DNA from: JBCCSZ01 sp039199225
Lineage (GTDB): Bacteria; Bacteroidota; Bacteroidia; Chitinophagales; Saprospiraceae
Direction: 5' to 3'
Assembly (NCBI GenBank): GCA_039199225.1
Contig: JBCCSZ010000047.1
Span: forward strand, 1 to 32,184
Length of the DNA: 32,184 bases
The notes under the pieces are model-generated. The model did not search any database and was not told where the DNA came from. It worked only from the letters and a program-made list of their open reading frames with translations. The position numbers and the translations under genes were made by a program. Shown here piece after piece: positions 8,844 to 16,257 of this stretch; positions within the stretch are counted from its first letter, which is position 1, and each line of letters begins with the position of its first letter.

Positions 8844-10241
8844 ATGAGTAGCAGGGCCACTTCAAGAGCCAAAAGTATTGATTGGATTACCTTTTCCATT
8901 TATCTGAGCCTGGTCATTATCGGCTGGATGATGATCTATGCAGTAGGGCATGAAGGGCTTTCGAATGGTTTTTGGAATTCGGCTGTAGGGAAACAGACCC
9001 TCTGGATTGGCCTCAGCTTGAGCGTGCTTTTCGTCACTTTCATCATCGACCACAACTTTTGGCGAACCTTTGCCTATCCCATTTATGGGCTGTCGGTACT
9101 TTTGCTGATTGCCGTTTTATTCATTGGTCTAAAGGTGAATGGCTCGCGATCTTGGTTTTCATTGATGGGGTTTACCCTGCAACCTTCAGAGCTGGCCAAA
9201 TTTGGAACGAGCCTAGTGGTCGCCTCCTACCTCAGTACTTCCGGTCTTGACCTCAAGGAAATGAAAACATGGCTGGGTGCTTTCGGCCTGTTGTTGGTGC
9301 CAATGGCATTGATTCTACTGCAACCCGATGCTGGTTCTGCATTGGTCTTTACCTCCTTTTTTATCCTATTCTATCGCCAAGGGCTTTCCTCCATACTTTA
9401 CGTTTTTGGATTCACGGCGGCTACCCTATTTACCCTGGGGTTGGTGTTTGATCCCTTGCTCGTCATCTTGGGGATGGTCCTGTTCATCGTCTTGGTAATG
9501 GCTTTCAATCTGAAAAGTCGGCTGTATGCACTGATTTCTCTAGCAGTTGTCACGGCAGCATCCATCTTCGGACTTTACCAGGGGCTTTATTGGGAAATAT
9601 TTGTGGCTGATCTGCTTTACTTGCTCGGCTTTGGTTTCTACTTGTACAAAGTGCGAAAAGGTAGATTGGTGATGCAATTGGGCGCTTTGTTGTTTGTTGG
9701 AAGTATACTGGCTGTTTCGGCAAACTACATGTTTTACAATGTGTTGGAGCGGCACCAAAGAGACCGTATCAACGTGTGGTTAAAACCCTCTGTTTGCGAT
9801 CCACAGGGAGCCCTCTACAATGTCTTGCAATCGAAAATGGCCATCGGTTCGGGTGGTCTACACGGTAAAGGCTTCCTCGAAGGTACCATGACGAAGCTCA
9901 ACTATGTTCCAGAGCAGATGACGGATTTCATCTTTTGTACCATCGGTGAGGAGCAGGGGTTTATTGGAAGCTTGGGCATCATTGGCCTGTTCTTCTTGTT
10001 GTTGTGGCGCATCATTACCATTGCGGAGCGACAACGATCGGAATTTGCCCGCAACTACGCCTACGCGGTGGCTGGCATCCTGTTCGTCCACTTTTTTGTC
10101 AATATCGGTATGACGATGGGGTTGATGCCCATCATTGGAATTCCGCTGCCTTTCATCAGCAAAGGTGGCTCCTCTCTTTTAGGTTTCACCTTGATGATCG
10201 GTGTTTTATTGAACCTGGACAAACATCGCCTGCGGGGATAG
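8844..10241 (+). CDS. rodA: Rod-shape-determining glycosyltransferase RodA (SEDS family)
   Basis: A 465-residue polytopic SEDS protein that polymerises lipid II into glycan strands during elongation, with a class B PBP as partner. Diagnostic motifs are NGSRSWFSLMGFTLQPSELAKF (residues 99-120), QPDAGSALVFT (160-170, with the catalytic-region Asp162), HQRDRINVWLKP (304-315), AIGSGGLHGKGF (333-344) and the DFIFCTIGEEQGF loop (361-373). RodA is preferred to FtsW from the loop pattern and neighbours, but the distinction rests on motif memory. About 85 extra residues with several hydrophobic segments (roughly 204-297) lie between QPD and the QRDR loop. The usual mreBCD and PBP2 genes are not in the window. 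Confidence 0.9.
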   Translation: MSSRATSRAKSIDWITFSIYLSLVIIGWMMIYAVGHEGLSNGFWNSAVGKQTLWIGLSLSVLFVTFIIDHNFWRTFAYPIYGLSVLLLIAVLFIGLKVNGSRSWFSLMGFTLQPSELAKFGTSLVVASYLSTSGLDLKEMKTWLGAFGLLLVPMALILLQPDAGSALVFTSFFILFYRQGLSSILYVFGFTAATLFTLGLVFDPLLVILGMVLFIVLVMAFNLKSRLYALISLAVVTAASIFGLYQGLYWEIFVADLLYLLGFGFYLYKVRKGRLVMQLGALLFVGSILAVSANYMFYNVLERHQRDRINVWLKPSVCDPQGALYNVLQSKMAIGSGGLHGKGFLEGTMTKLNYVPEQMTDFIFCTIGEEQGFIGSLGIIGLFFLLLWRIITIAERQRSEFARNYAYAVAGILFVHFFVNIGMTMGLMPIIGIPLPFISKGGSSLLGFTLMIGVLLNLDKHRLRG

Positions 10242-10297
10242 GGTGCAGTAAATCCCTTTTAAATGACCCTGAGTAGGCTTTTGAAGGTTGTCATTTG

Positions 10298-10305
10298 TAT
10301 CTTTG
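10298..10305 (+). promoter_or_regulatory. Probable tgt promoter -7 box (TATCTTTG)
   Basis: A perfect TAnnTTTG box lies six bases before the tgt ATG. Transcription would begin at or within a few bases of the start codon, so a leaderless or almost leaderless mRNA is predicted. A TTTTG at 10279-10283 is the nearest -33-like element, but its 14-base spacing is shorter than the usual 19-21. Confidence 0.5.
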
Positions 10306-10311
10306 CCTTCC

Positions 10312-11442
10312 ATGAAATTTAGCATTCATCAACAAGACACTCAATCGGCGGCTCGGACGGGGACGATCACAACCGACCACGGAGAGATTCAAACGCCAAT
10401 CTTTATGCCTGTCGGTACGGCCGGCACTGTCAAGGGGGTTCACCAGCACGAGCTGAAAAACGACATCAAGGCCCAAATCATCCTCGGAAATACCTATCAT
10501 CTTTACTTGCGGCCCGGCTTGGATGTCTTACAAGAGGCAGGAGGACTGCATCGCTTCAATGGGTGGGATCGACCCATTCTGACCGATAGCGGCGGCTATC
10601 AGGTGTACTCCTTGAGTGGACAGCGCAACATCAAGGAGGAGGGGGTTACTTTCCGCTCGCACATCGATGGATCGAAGCATTTTTTCAGCCCTGAGCGAGC
10701 CATCGACATTCAACGGGTGATCGGTGGGGACATCATTATGGCCTTTGACGAATGCACGCCCTATCCCTGTGATCGGAAGTACGCAGAAGCGTCGATGCAC
10801 ATGACACATCGCTGGCTGAAGCGGTGCTGCGACCATTTTGATCAGACGAAGGACATATACGATTATCGACAGACCTTGGTTCCCATCGTTCAGGGAAGTA
10901 CCTACCCAGAGCTGCGGCGCCAATCGGCAGAGGTCATTGCCAGCTTCGACCGGCCAGCCAACGCCATTGGAGGGCTGTCCGTTGGAGAGCCTGCAGAGGA
11001 CATGTATGCCATGACAGAGTTGGTATGTGGTATTCTACCCAAGCACAAGCCTCGTTATTTGATGGGCGTGGGAACACCTGCCAACTTGTTGGAATGCATT
11101 GCTTTGGGCATTGATATGTTTGATTGTGTACTACCAACGCGGAACGCTCGCCACGGCTTGTTGTACACTGCCGAGGGCATTATGAATATGCGCAACGAAA
11201 AATGGAAATCGGACCACTCACCCATTGATCCAGAGGGACCTTCGGCCACTAGTCGCTTCCATACAAAAGCCTATTTGCGCCATTTGATTCACTCCAAAGA
11301 ACGATTGGGTTCCCAAATTGCCAGTTTGCACAACCTGAGCTTCTTCTTATGGTTGGTGGGCGAAGCCAGAAAACACATCGAGCAGGGCGATTTCCTGCCT
11401 TGGAAAAATGATATGGTGGAAAAAGTACAGAGGAGACGCTAA
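10312..11442 (+). CDS. tgt: tRNA-guanine transglycosylase (queuine/preQ1)
   Basis: A 376-residue enzyme that swaps guanine-34 for preQ1 in tRNAs with GUN anticodons, a step of queuosine synthesis. The start MKFSIHQQDTQSAARTG matches the family. Active-site motifs are TDSGGYQVYSL with Asp92, MAFDEC with Asp146, VQGS at 193-196, GGLSVGE at 220-226, and the nucleophile region DMFDCVLPTRNARHG with Asp271. The usual C-terminal zinc motif CxCxxC is replaced by Gly309, Ser311 and Ser314 (PEGPSATS), although His340 in LHNL remains. The gene has its own promoter box and is followed 60 bases later by an LptF/LptG permease, a pairing I recall from other Bacteroidota. Confidence 0.97.
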   Translation: MKFSIHQQDTQSAARTGTITTDHGEIQTPIFMPVGTAGTVKGVHQHELKNDIKAQIILGNTYHLYLRPGLDVLQEAGGLHRFNGWDRPILTDSGGYQVYSLSGQRNIKEEGVTFRSHIDGSKHFFSPERAIDIQRVIGGDIIMAFDECTPYPCDRKYAEASMHMTHRWLKRCCDHFDQTKDIYDYRQTLVPIVQGSTYPELRRQSAEVIASFDRPANAIGGLSVGEPAEDMYAMTELVCGILPKHKPRYLMGVGTPANLLECIALGIDMFDCVLPTRNARHGLLYTAEGIMNMRNEKWKSDHSPIDPEGPSATSRFHTKAYLRHLIHSKERLGSQIASLHNLSFFLWLVGEARKHIEQGDFLPWKNDMVEKVQRRR

Positions 11443-11502
11443 CTTTTTTTAACCAATATGAAATCGAATTGTGCGTTATTCATAAAAACCACATAGGTTA
11501 GC

Positions 11503-12588
11503 ATGAAGATACTCGACAGTTATATTGTCAAAAAATACTTACTGACCTTTCTCTTTACGGTGATGATCTTTTCGATGATCTCCGTTATCATTGATTTCAG
11601 TGACAAGGTAGAAGATTTCATCGAAGAGGCTTGCACCATTCGCCAGATCATCTTTGAATACTACCTGCCTTTTATCCTCTATATCAATGGCCTGTTGATT
11701 CCTCTTTATGCGATGATCTCCGTGATTTTTTTCACCTCTCGGCTGGCTTATGATTCTGAGATCATATCCGTCCTCAATGCAGGTGTCAGCTTTCGACGCT
11801 TATCGGTACCCTACTTGTTGGCAGCTGGTTTGATTGCTGGATTTCACTTGTTGAGCAATCACTACATCATTCCGAGGAGCAACAAGACTCGTCTCGACTT
11901 TGAACACAAATACATTTGGAAGTACAGCGACAAGGGCAAGACCAACGACGTACACATATTTGTAGGGCCAGAAACTAAAATCTACATCAAGTACTATCAA
12001 AAGAGGGACAGTACGGCGCGAAACCTACGAATCGAAAAGATCAAAGACAATCGCTTGGTCAAATTGATAAAAGCCAATAAAGCTGAGTGGATTGGACCTC
12101 CGAACAAGTGGCGACTTAACAATTATGAAATTCGCACCTTCGATGGCCGTCGGGAGACGATCAAGCTGGGAACCAATCAGAAAAAGGATACTACCCTTAA
12201 CTTGACGCCAAGCGATTTTGTACGCTACCAAAACCTCAAAGAAATGATGGATACGGGAGAGTTAACCGAATTCATCAATACTGAAAAAGCAAGGGGCGTT
12301 GGCAATACAAAAGCCTTTGAGATCGAAAAGCATCGACGGACTGCGGAGCCTATCACCATCATTATCTTGACTTTGATTGGTCTTTCGGTGGCCTCGCGAA
12401 AGGTCAGAGGAGGGATGGGACTTCACCTGGCGTTGGGCGTAGCCATTGGGGCGGCTTTCATCTTTATATCGCGTTTTTCCAATGTTTTTGCGACCAATGA
12501 ATCCTTGACGCCTCTATTGGGCGTTTGGATTCCCAATGTAGTTTTTACAGTGATTGCCTTGTACTTATTCTCCAAGGCGCAGAAATAG
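11503..12588 (+). CDS. LptF/LptG (YjgP/YjgQ) family permease
   Basis: A 361-residue inner-membrane protein of the family that, with LptB, extracts lipopolysaccharide and feeds it to the LptC-A-D bridge. Hydrophobic segments at about residues 10-30, 50-75 and 100-120 are followed by a periplasmic beta-rich domain (VGPETKIYIKYYQKRDS ... WRLNNYEIRTFDGR) and then three C-terminal membrane helices (PITIIILTLIGLSVASRK, LALGVAIGAAFIFI, WIPNVVFTVIALYLF). The motif HRRTAEPITI before helix 4 is typical of the family. Whether it is LptF or LptG cannot be settled here. It ends five bases from the convergent bshA stop, with no separate terminator. Confidence 0.92.
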   Translation: MKILDSYIVKKYLLTFLFTVMIFSMISVIIDFSDKVEDFIEEACTIRQIIFEYYLPFILYINGLLIPLYAMISVIFFTSRLAYDSEIISVLNAGVSFRRLSVPYLLAAGLIAGFHLLSNHYIIPRSNKTRLDFEHKYIWKYSDKGKTNDVHIFVGPETKIYIKYYQKRDSTARNLRIEKIKDNRLVKLIKANKAEWIGPPNKWRLNNYEIRTFDGRRETIKLGTNQKKDTTLNLTPSDFVRYQNLKEMMDTGELTEFINTEKARGVGNTKAFEIEKHRRTAEPITIIILTLIGLSVASRKVRGGMGLHLALGVAIGAAFIFISRFSNVFATNESLTPLLGVWIPNVVFTVIALYLFSKAQK

Positions 12589-12593
12589 CATTT

Positions 12594-13733
12594 TTACTTC
12601 TGCCAAACGCTGGTTTCCAATATTTGCTCGTAGTAAGCTTCGTATTCTGGAAGTATGTTGGTAATGTCAAATCGATTGGCTTGCTTGTAAGCGTTTTCGC
12701 GAAATTGGCGAAGCACCTGTTCGTTCTTCAGAATGTGAATGGCATTTCGAGCCATGCCGGCTACATCTCCAACAGAGCTTAGAAAACCCGTATTTCCGTG
12801 AATATTCACCTCAGGTAATCCTCCGACGTCCGTCGAAATAACCGGTACCTGGCAGGCCATTGCTTCTAGGGCTGCCAGCCCGAAGCTTTCGCTTTCGGAA
12901 GGCATAATAAAGAGATCAGAAATGGCTAACAGTTCTTCAATGGCCTCTTGCTTGCCCAAAAAGCGGATTTCATGGCACAGTCCAATTTGTCGGCACAGGT
13001 CTTCCATGTTGCGGCGTTCAGGGCCGTCGCCAATGAGCAGCAATTTAGAGGGAATCTGTTTGTACACCTCCTTAAAGATATGGATCACGTCGGCGATACG
13101 TTTGACCTTGCGGAAGTTGGACACATGTACCATTATGCGTTCGCCGTTCGGTGCAATCGCTTTTTTGAAGTGATCTTTATTCTGTTTGTTGAAACGCTGG
13201 AGGTCGATGAAGTTGTAAATGACTTTGATGTCGTTTTGTATGTCAAAATGCTCGAAGGTTTCGTCTCTGAGGCTGTTGGAAACGGCGGTGACACCATCTG
13301 ACTTGTTGATCGAGAAGGCTACAACAGGAGCGAAAGAGCTGTTTTTTCCGACCAGGGTGATGTCTGTGCCATGTAGGGTCGTGACGAAAGGCACGTAGCG
13401 CCCCTCAGTCAATAGGATTTTTCTAGCCATGTAGGCAACCGTGGCGTGCGGAATGGCATAGTGTACATGCAGCAGGTCGAGATTTTCGTATTTGACAACG
13501 TCGACCAACTTGCTGGCCAGGGCAGTATCGTAGGGAGTATATTCAAAGAGTGGATAATCTGCATTACTCACCTCGTGGTAGAAGACATTCTCTTGGAAAT
13601 TTGGCAAACGGGCTGGTTGCCGATAGGTAATAAAATGTATCTGGTGGCCTTTTCTGGCAAGTCCAAGTCCTAACTCTGTGGCTAAAACGCCGCTTCCTCC
13701 AAAAGTAGGATAGCAAACAATGCCAATTTTCAT
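12594..13733 (-). CDS. bshA: N-acetyl-alpha-D-glucosaminyl L-malate synthase BshA
   Basis: A 379-residue GT4 glycosyltransferase that joins GlcNAc from UDP-GlcNAc to L-malate, the first step of bacillithiol synthesis. The start MKIGIVCYPTFGGSGVLATELG is characteristic of BshA rather than general GT4 enzymes, as are HVHYAIPHA and VTTLHGTDITLVG. The GT-B C-terminal donor site shows VSNFRKVKR, LLIGDGPERR and the EX7E-type PSESESFGLAALEAMACQVPVI near residues 275-300, followed by STDVGGLPE. Other bsh genes are not in the window. It stands alone on the minus strand, converging with the LPS permease. Bacillithiol genes are known in part of the Bacteroidota. Confidence 0.95.
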   Translation of the reverse strand: MKIGIVCYPTFGGSGVLATELGLGLARKGHQIHFITYRQPARLPNFQENVFYHEVSNADYPLFEYTPYDTALASKLVDVVKYENLDLLHVHYAIPHATVAYMARKILLTEGRYVPFVTTLHGTDITLVGKNSSFAPVVAFSINKSDGVTAVSNSLRDETFEHFDIQNDIKVIYNFIDLQRFNKQNKDHFKKAIAPNGERIMVHVSNFRKVKRIADVIHIFKEVYKQIPSKLLLIGDGPERRNMEDLCRQIGLCHEIRFLGKQEAIEELLAISDLFIMPSESESFGLAALEAMACQVPVISTDVGGLPEVNIHGNTGFLSSVGDVAGMARNAIHILKNEQVLRQFRENAYKQANRFDITNILPEYEAYYEQILETSVWQK

Positions 13734-14230
13734 ATGTATTTTGGTTTGGTAAGCCTATATGTTCTTTTTAAACCAAGTTGCGACACATGAAAGATCGTTA
13801 AGGAGAATACCCAAAAAATCTTTCTATTAGAATGCAGACTTAGTATCTGGCGGAATCGTAAGTTGAATCTTTCAGGCGATTTTACAGACTGCAAATCAAA
13901 TAACGGTGCGCAACATACACATTTAAAGGCGTAAGTCCCTTAAAATGTTCTAAACAATTTGTGAAGATGAATGTTAATAAGGTGCTATTCAACAAGAAAA
14001 GAAGAAACTTTTACAGGCTTAATGCTTGTATGAGCGCCATAGGTCTCTAGCTATTTACACGACAAATCAGTCCAAGTTGCAATGCATCCGACAGAAGCTC
14101 CTAATCAGGGTATTCGCGGACCAGATACCTCTATGCTAGCAAATTGGATCACAACTTGTGTAGAATAGAAAAAATCACTCGATAAGATGATGAAATGAAG
14201 CCTTTTTTTGGCAGGGATAAATAATAGATT
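13734..14230. other. Intergenic region between divergent bshA and merR-like genes
   Basis: A 497-base stretch with no convincing gene. It contains an inverted repeat TTGGTTT (13741-13747) and AAACCAA (13770-13776) in the expected bshA leader, and a 28-codon frame at 14082-14168 that is no longer than chance. No perfect TAnnTTTG box was found on either strand, so the promoters of bshA and of the regulator are not resolved. Its length leaves room for an unrecognised small RNA or large operator region. Confidence 0.5.
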
Positions 14231-15136
14231 TTGGCTGTTTATTCGATAAGAGACCTAGAGAAATTGTGCGGCATAAAAGCGCACACAATTCGCATGTGGG
14301 AACAGCGGTATGGTATTATTGTCCCAAAGAGAACGACTACCAATATCCGGTATTACCACGATGATGATCTAAAGCTTTTGCTTAACGTCGCCCTACTTAA
14401 CAGAAATGGCTATAAAATTTCTAAAATAGCAAAGATGACAAAGAGCGAAATATCTACCAAGGTAGCAGACATCTCAGAGGTCAATCTGGAATACGATACA
14501 CAACTCGACGCTTTGACCCTCTCGATGATTGAGATGGATGAATATAAGTTTGATCGAATTATCAATACAAATATTCAACAGCTGGGTTTCGAGCGGACCG
14601 TACTGGAAGTCCTACATCCTTTTTTGGATAAACTCAGCATTTTGTGGTTGACCGGTTCCATCAATCCGGTTCAAGAAAACTTCATAAGTTACCTCATTCG
14701 GCAGAAAATCATAGCTGCCATCGATCGCGAGCCTTTCGCTGTTGGAAAGAGCGTACGCAAATTCCTCATTTATCTCCCAGAAGGAGAAGGTCAGGAGTTG
14801 AGCCTGTTGTTGCTCCATTACATACTGAAAGCCCGGCGCCACCAAGTCATCTACCTGGGAATGAACATAAGTTTGACAGACCTCAGAGATGCCTACAAGA
14901 TACATAAGCCAGATTTTATCTTTACAATGATCAGTGAAACCTTTGATCGTCAGCCTGTCAAGTTTTACGTAGATGAATTGTCAGATACTTTCAAAGAAAG
15001 CCAAGTTTTGCTTTCTGGCTACCAAGTCGTGGCACAAGACGTAAAATCTTCTTCCAATGTGACGGTTCTTCAAAGCCTTGAGGACACCATCAATTACATT
15101 GACGATCTCAAGACAGGTGCCGTAAGTGATAGTTAA
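14231..15136 (+). CDS. MerR-family regulator with degenerate cobalamin-type sensor domain
   Basis: A 301-residue regulator. Residues 1-70 are a MerR winged helix (YSIRDLEKLCGIKAHTIRMWEQRYGI, RYYHDDDLKLL). Residues about 90-165 resemble the four-helix cap of CarH/LitR-type sensors, and 175-295 resemble the Rossmann-like B12 domain. Key B12 residues are changed: the cap motif W-x9-EH reads Trp139...Glu149-Asn150, and the DxHxxG loop reads Glu184-Gly-Glu186-Gly-Gln-Glu189, so the cobalt-ligand histidine is absent. The start is TTG: a stop codon lies two codons upstream and the first ATG (Met22) would cut the DNA-binding helix. CarH relatives often control carotenoid or light-response genes; none is adjacent here. 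Confidence 0.88.
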   Translation: MAVYSIRDLEKLCGIKAHTIRMWEQRYGIIVPKRTTTNIRYYHDDDLKLLLNVALLNRNGYKISKIAKMTKSEISTKVADISEVNLEYDTQLDALTLSMIEMDEYKFDRIINTNIQQLGFERTVLEVLHPFLDKLSILWLTGSINPVQENFISYLIRQKIIAAIDREPFAVGKSVRKFLIYLPEGEGQELSLLLLHYILKARRHQVIYLGMNISLTDLRDAYKIHKPDFIFTMISETFDRQPVKFYVDELSDTFKESQVLLSGYQVVAQDVKSSSNVTVLQSLEDTINYIDDLKTGAVSDS

Positions 15137-15281
15137 GATGTGATGCATTCAAGTGTAGACTAGCACATTTTTCCCCTTTGCGGTGGAAAATTCCTTGTTC
15201 AAATCCGATTTTAAACTTCCTTTCTAACGGATGTTCCTGAATTCGTTTTGCCAATAGGTGCTTCGTTTCAGAAATAGTCTC

Positions 15282-15289
15282 TAACTTTG
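15282..15289 (+). promoter_or_regulatory. Probable promoter -7 box of the YceI lipoprotein gene (TAACTTTG)
   Basis: A perfect TAnnTTTG match placed 31 bases before the start codon; transcription would begin near 15295, giving a leader of about 25 bases. No clear -33 TTG lies at the usual spacing. It implies that the gene is transcribed separately from the MerR regulator upstream. Confidence 0.45.
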
Positions 15290-15320
15290 GCTCATATTTC
15301 TTAATCAACTCAATAAATAA

Positions 15321-15992
15321 ATGAAAGCCTTATTTCAATGCACAATGGTCTTATTGGCCCTGGGCATTTTTGTTGCTTGTGGCAACAGCCCAAAAGGAGA
15401 AGCTGCCAAAACATCTGATAAAACAGAAAAGCCTGCCGAACCAACGGCTGCTTCTTCAAAATACCAGGTAGATGTTCAAAACAGTTCCGTTATGTGGACT
15501 GGTACCAAGCCTATTGGAGACGCTCACTCAGGTACAATTAAGCTGAAAGGTGGAGAATTGGCAGTTGCTGGTGGTAACATCACAGCTGGTAGTTTCGAAT
15601 TCGACATGAACTCCATCGAGAATACAGATATGAAAGCGGGAGACGGTAAAGAAAAACTGGAAGAACACTTGAAATCAGCTGATTTCTTTGATGTAACGGC
15701 CTATCCAACCGCCAAATTTACTGTTACAGGCGCTCAACCTGTTACTGGAAAAGCAGGTGTTACACACCAGTTGACTGGTAACCTGACTATGAGAGACCAA
15801 ACGAAGTCCATTACATTCGATGTCAACGTAGCACAATTGAGCGATCGCGTGACTGCTGTTACGCCTTCCTTTACCATCAATAGAACAGAATGGGGCGTCA
15901 ACTACCACTCTGGTATCCTCGGAACGGTAAAAGATCAACTGATCAATGACGATGTAGCCTTGGTCATCAACCTTGTTGCGACACCTCAATAA
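15321..15992 (+). CDS. YceI-family lipoprotein
   Basis: A 223-residue lipoprotein. The signal peptide ends in a lipobox-like FVAC with Cys20, followed by a flexible Lys/Glu/Ala/Pro linker to about residue 45. The rest is the YceI lipocalin-like barrel, which in characterised members holds a polyisoprenoid chain: VDVQNSSVMWTGTKPIGDAHSGTI (split here), SFEFDMNSIENTDMKAGDG, HLKSADFFDVTAYPTAKF, LTGNLTMRDQTKSITFDV, and INRTEWGVNYHSG. The TxWG motif near the C-terminus is typical. It has its own promoter box and a strong terminator immediately downstream, so it is monocistronic. The ligand and physiological role are not established for this family member. Confidence 0.95.
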   Translation: MKALFQCTMVLLALGIFVACGNSPKGEAAKTSDKTEKPAEPTAASSKYQVDVQNSSVMWTGTKPIGDAHSGTIKLKGGELAVAGGNITAGSFEFDMNSIENTDMKAGDGKEKLEEHLKSADFFDVTAYPTAKFTVTGAQPVTGKAGVTHQLTGNLTMRDQTKSITFDVNVAQLSDRVTAVTPSFTINRTEWGVNYHSGILGTVKDQLINDDVALVINLVATPQ

Positions 15993-16017
15993 GCTTTGAG
16001 CCTCTTTTTGGCCACAC

Positions 16018-16051
16018 AAATCCCGAATCTTTTCGAAAGGTTCGGGATTTT
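16018..16051 (+). terminator. Strong intrinsic terminator after the YceI gene
   Basis: AAATCCCGAA (16018-16027) pairs perfectly with TTCGGGATTT (16041-16050), and the pairing continues inward for about five more pairs to a short TCG-centred loop. It is followed by TTCATTTTCC. It lies 26 bases after the YceI stop codon. Confidence 0.85.
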
Positions 16052-16053
16052 CA

Positions 16054-16098
16054 TTTTCCACAAAGTTTTCCACAGACTGTGAAAAACTGATTTTTTTT
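16054..16098. other. Cluster of three DnaA-box-like 9-mers with adjacent T-rich tract
   Basis: Three sequences match the DnaA-box consensus TTWTNCACA exactly: TTTTCCACA at 16054-16062 and 16066-16074 on the plus strand, and TTTTTCACA at 16078-16086 on the minus strand. Their starts are exactly 12 bases apart. An AT-rich stretch with eight T (16091-16098) and TTTATTAGG follows. Boxes two and three also form an imperfect 12-pair hairpin followed by the T run, so a second intrinsic terminator is a competing reading. A replication-origin or DnaA-controlled site is possible but unproven. Confidence 0.45.
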
Positions 16099-16257
16099 AG
16101 TTTATTAGGTATCAAGTTGTAAACCTGACCATTGATCGGCAAGTTTGCGGCAATCCTCTGAACATTTTCCAACCGAAACGACAAGCAGAGCTGAAGTCGG
16201 CCATCAAGCCGTCTGTACACTGGCTCTCCATCCATCATAGGTAACGAAAAACGGATT

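Noticed and set aside
14082..14168. A 28-codon small frame in the bshA/MerR gap
   Set aside because: Its length is expected by chance and it has no recognisable signal, promoter or composition bias.
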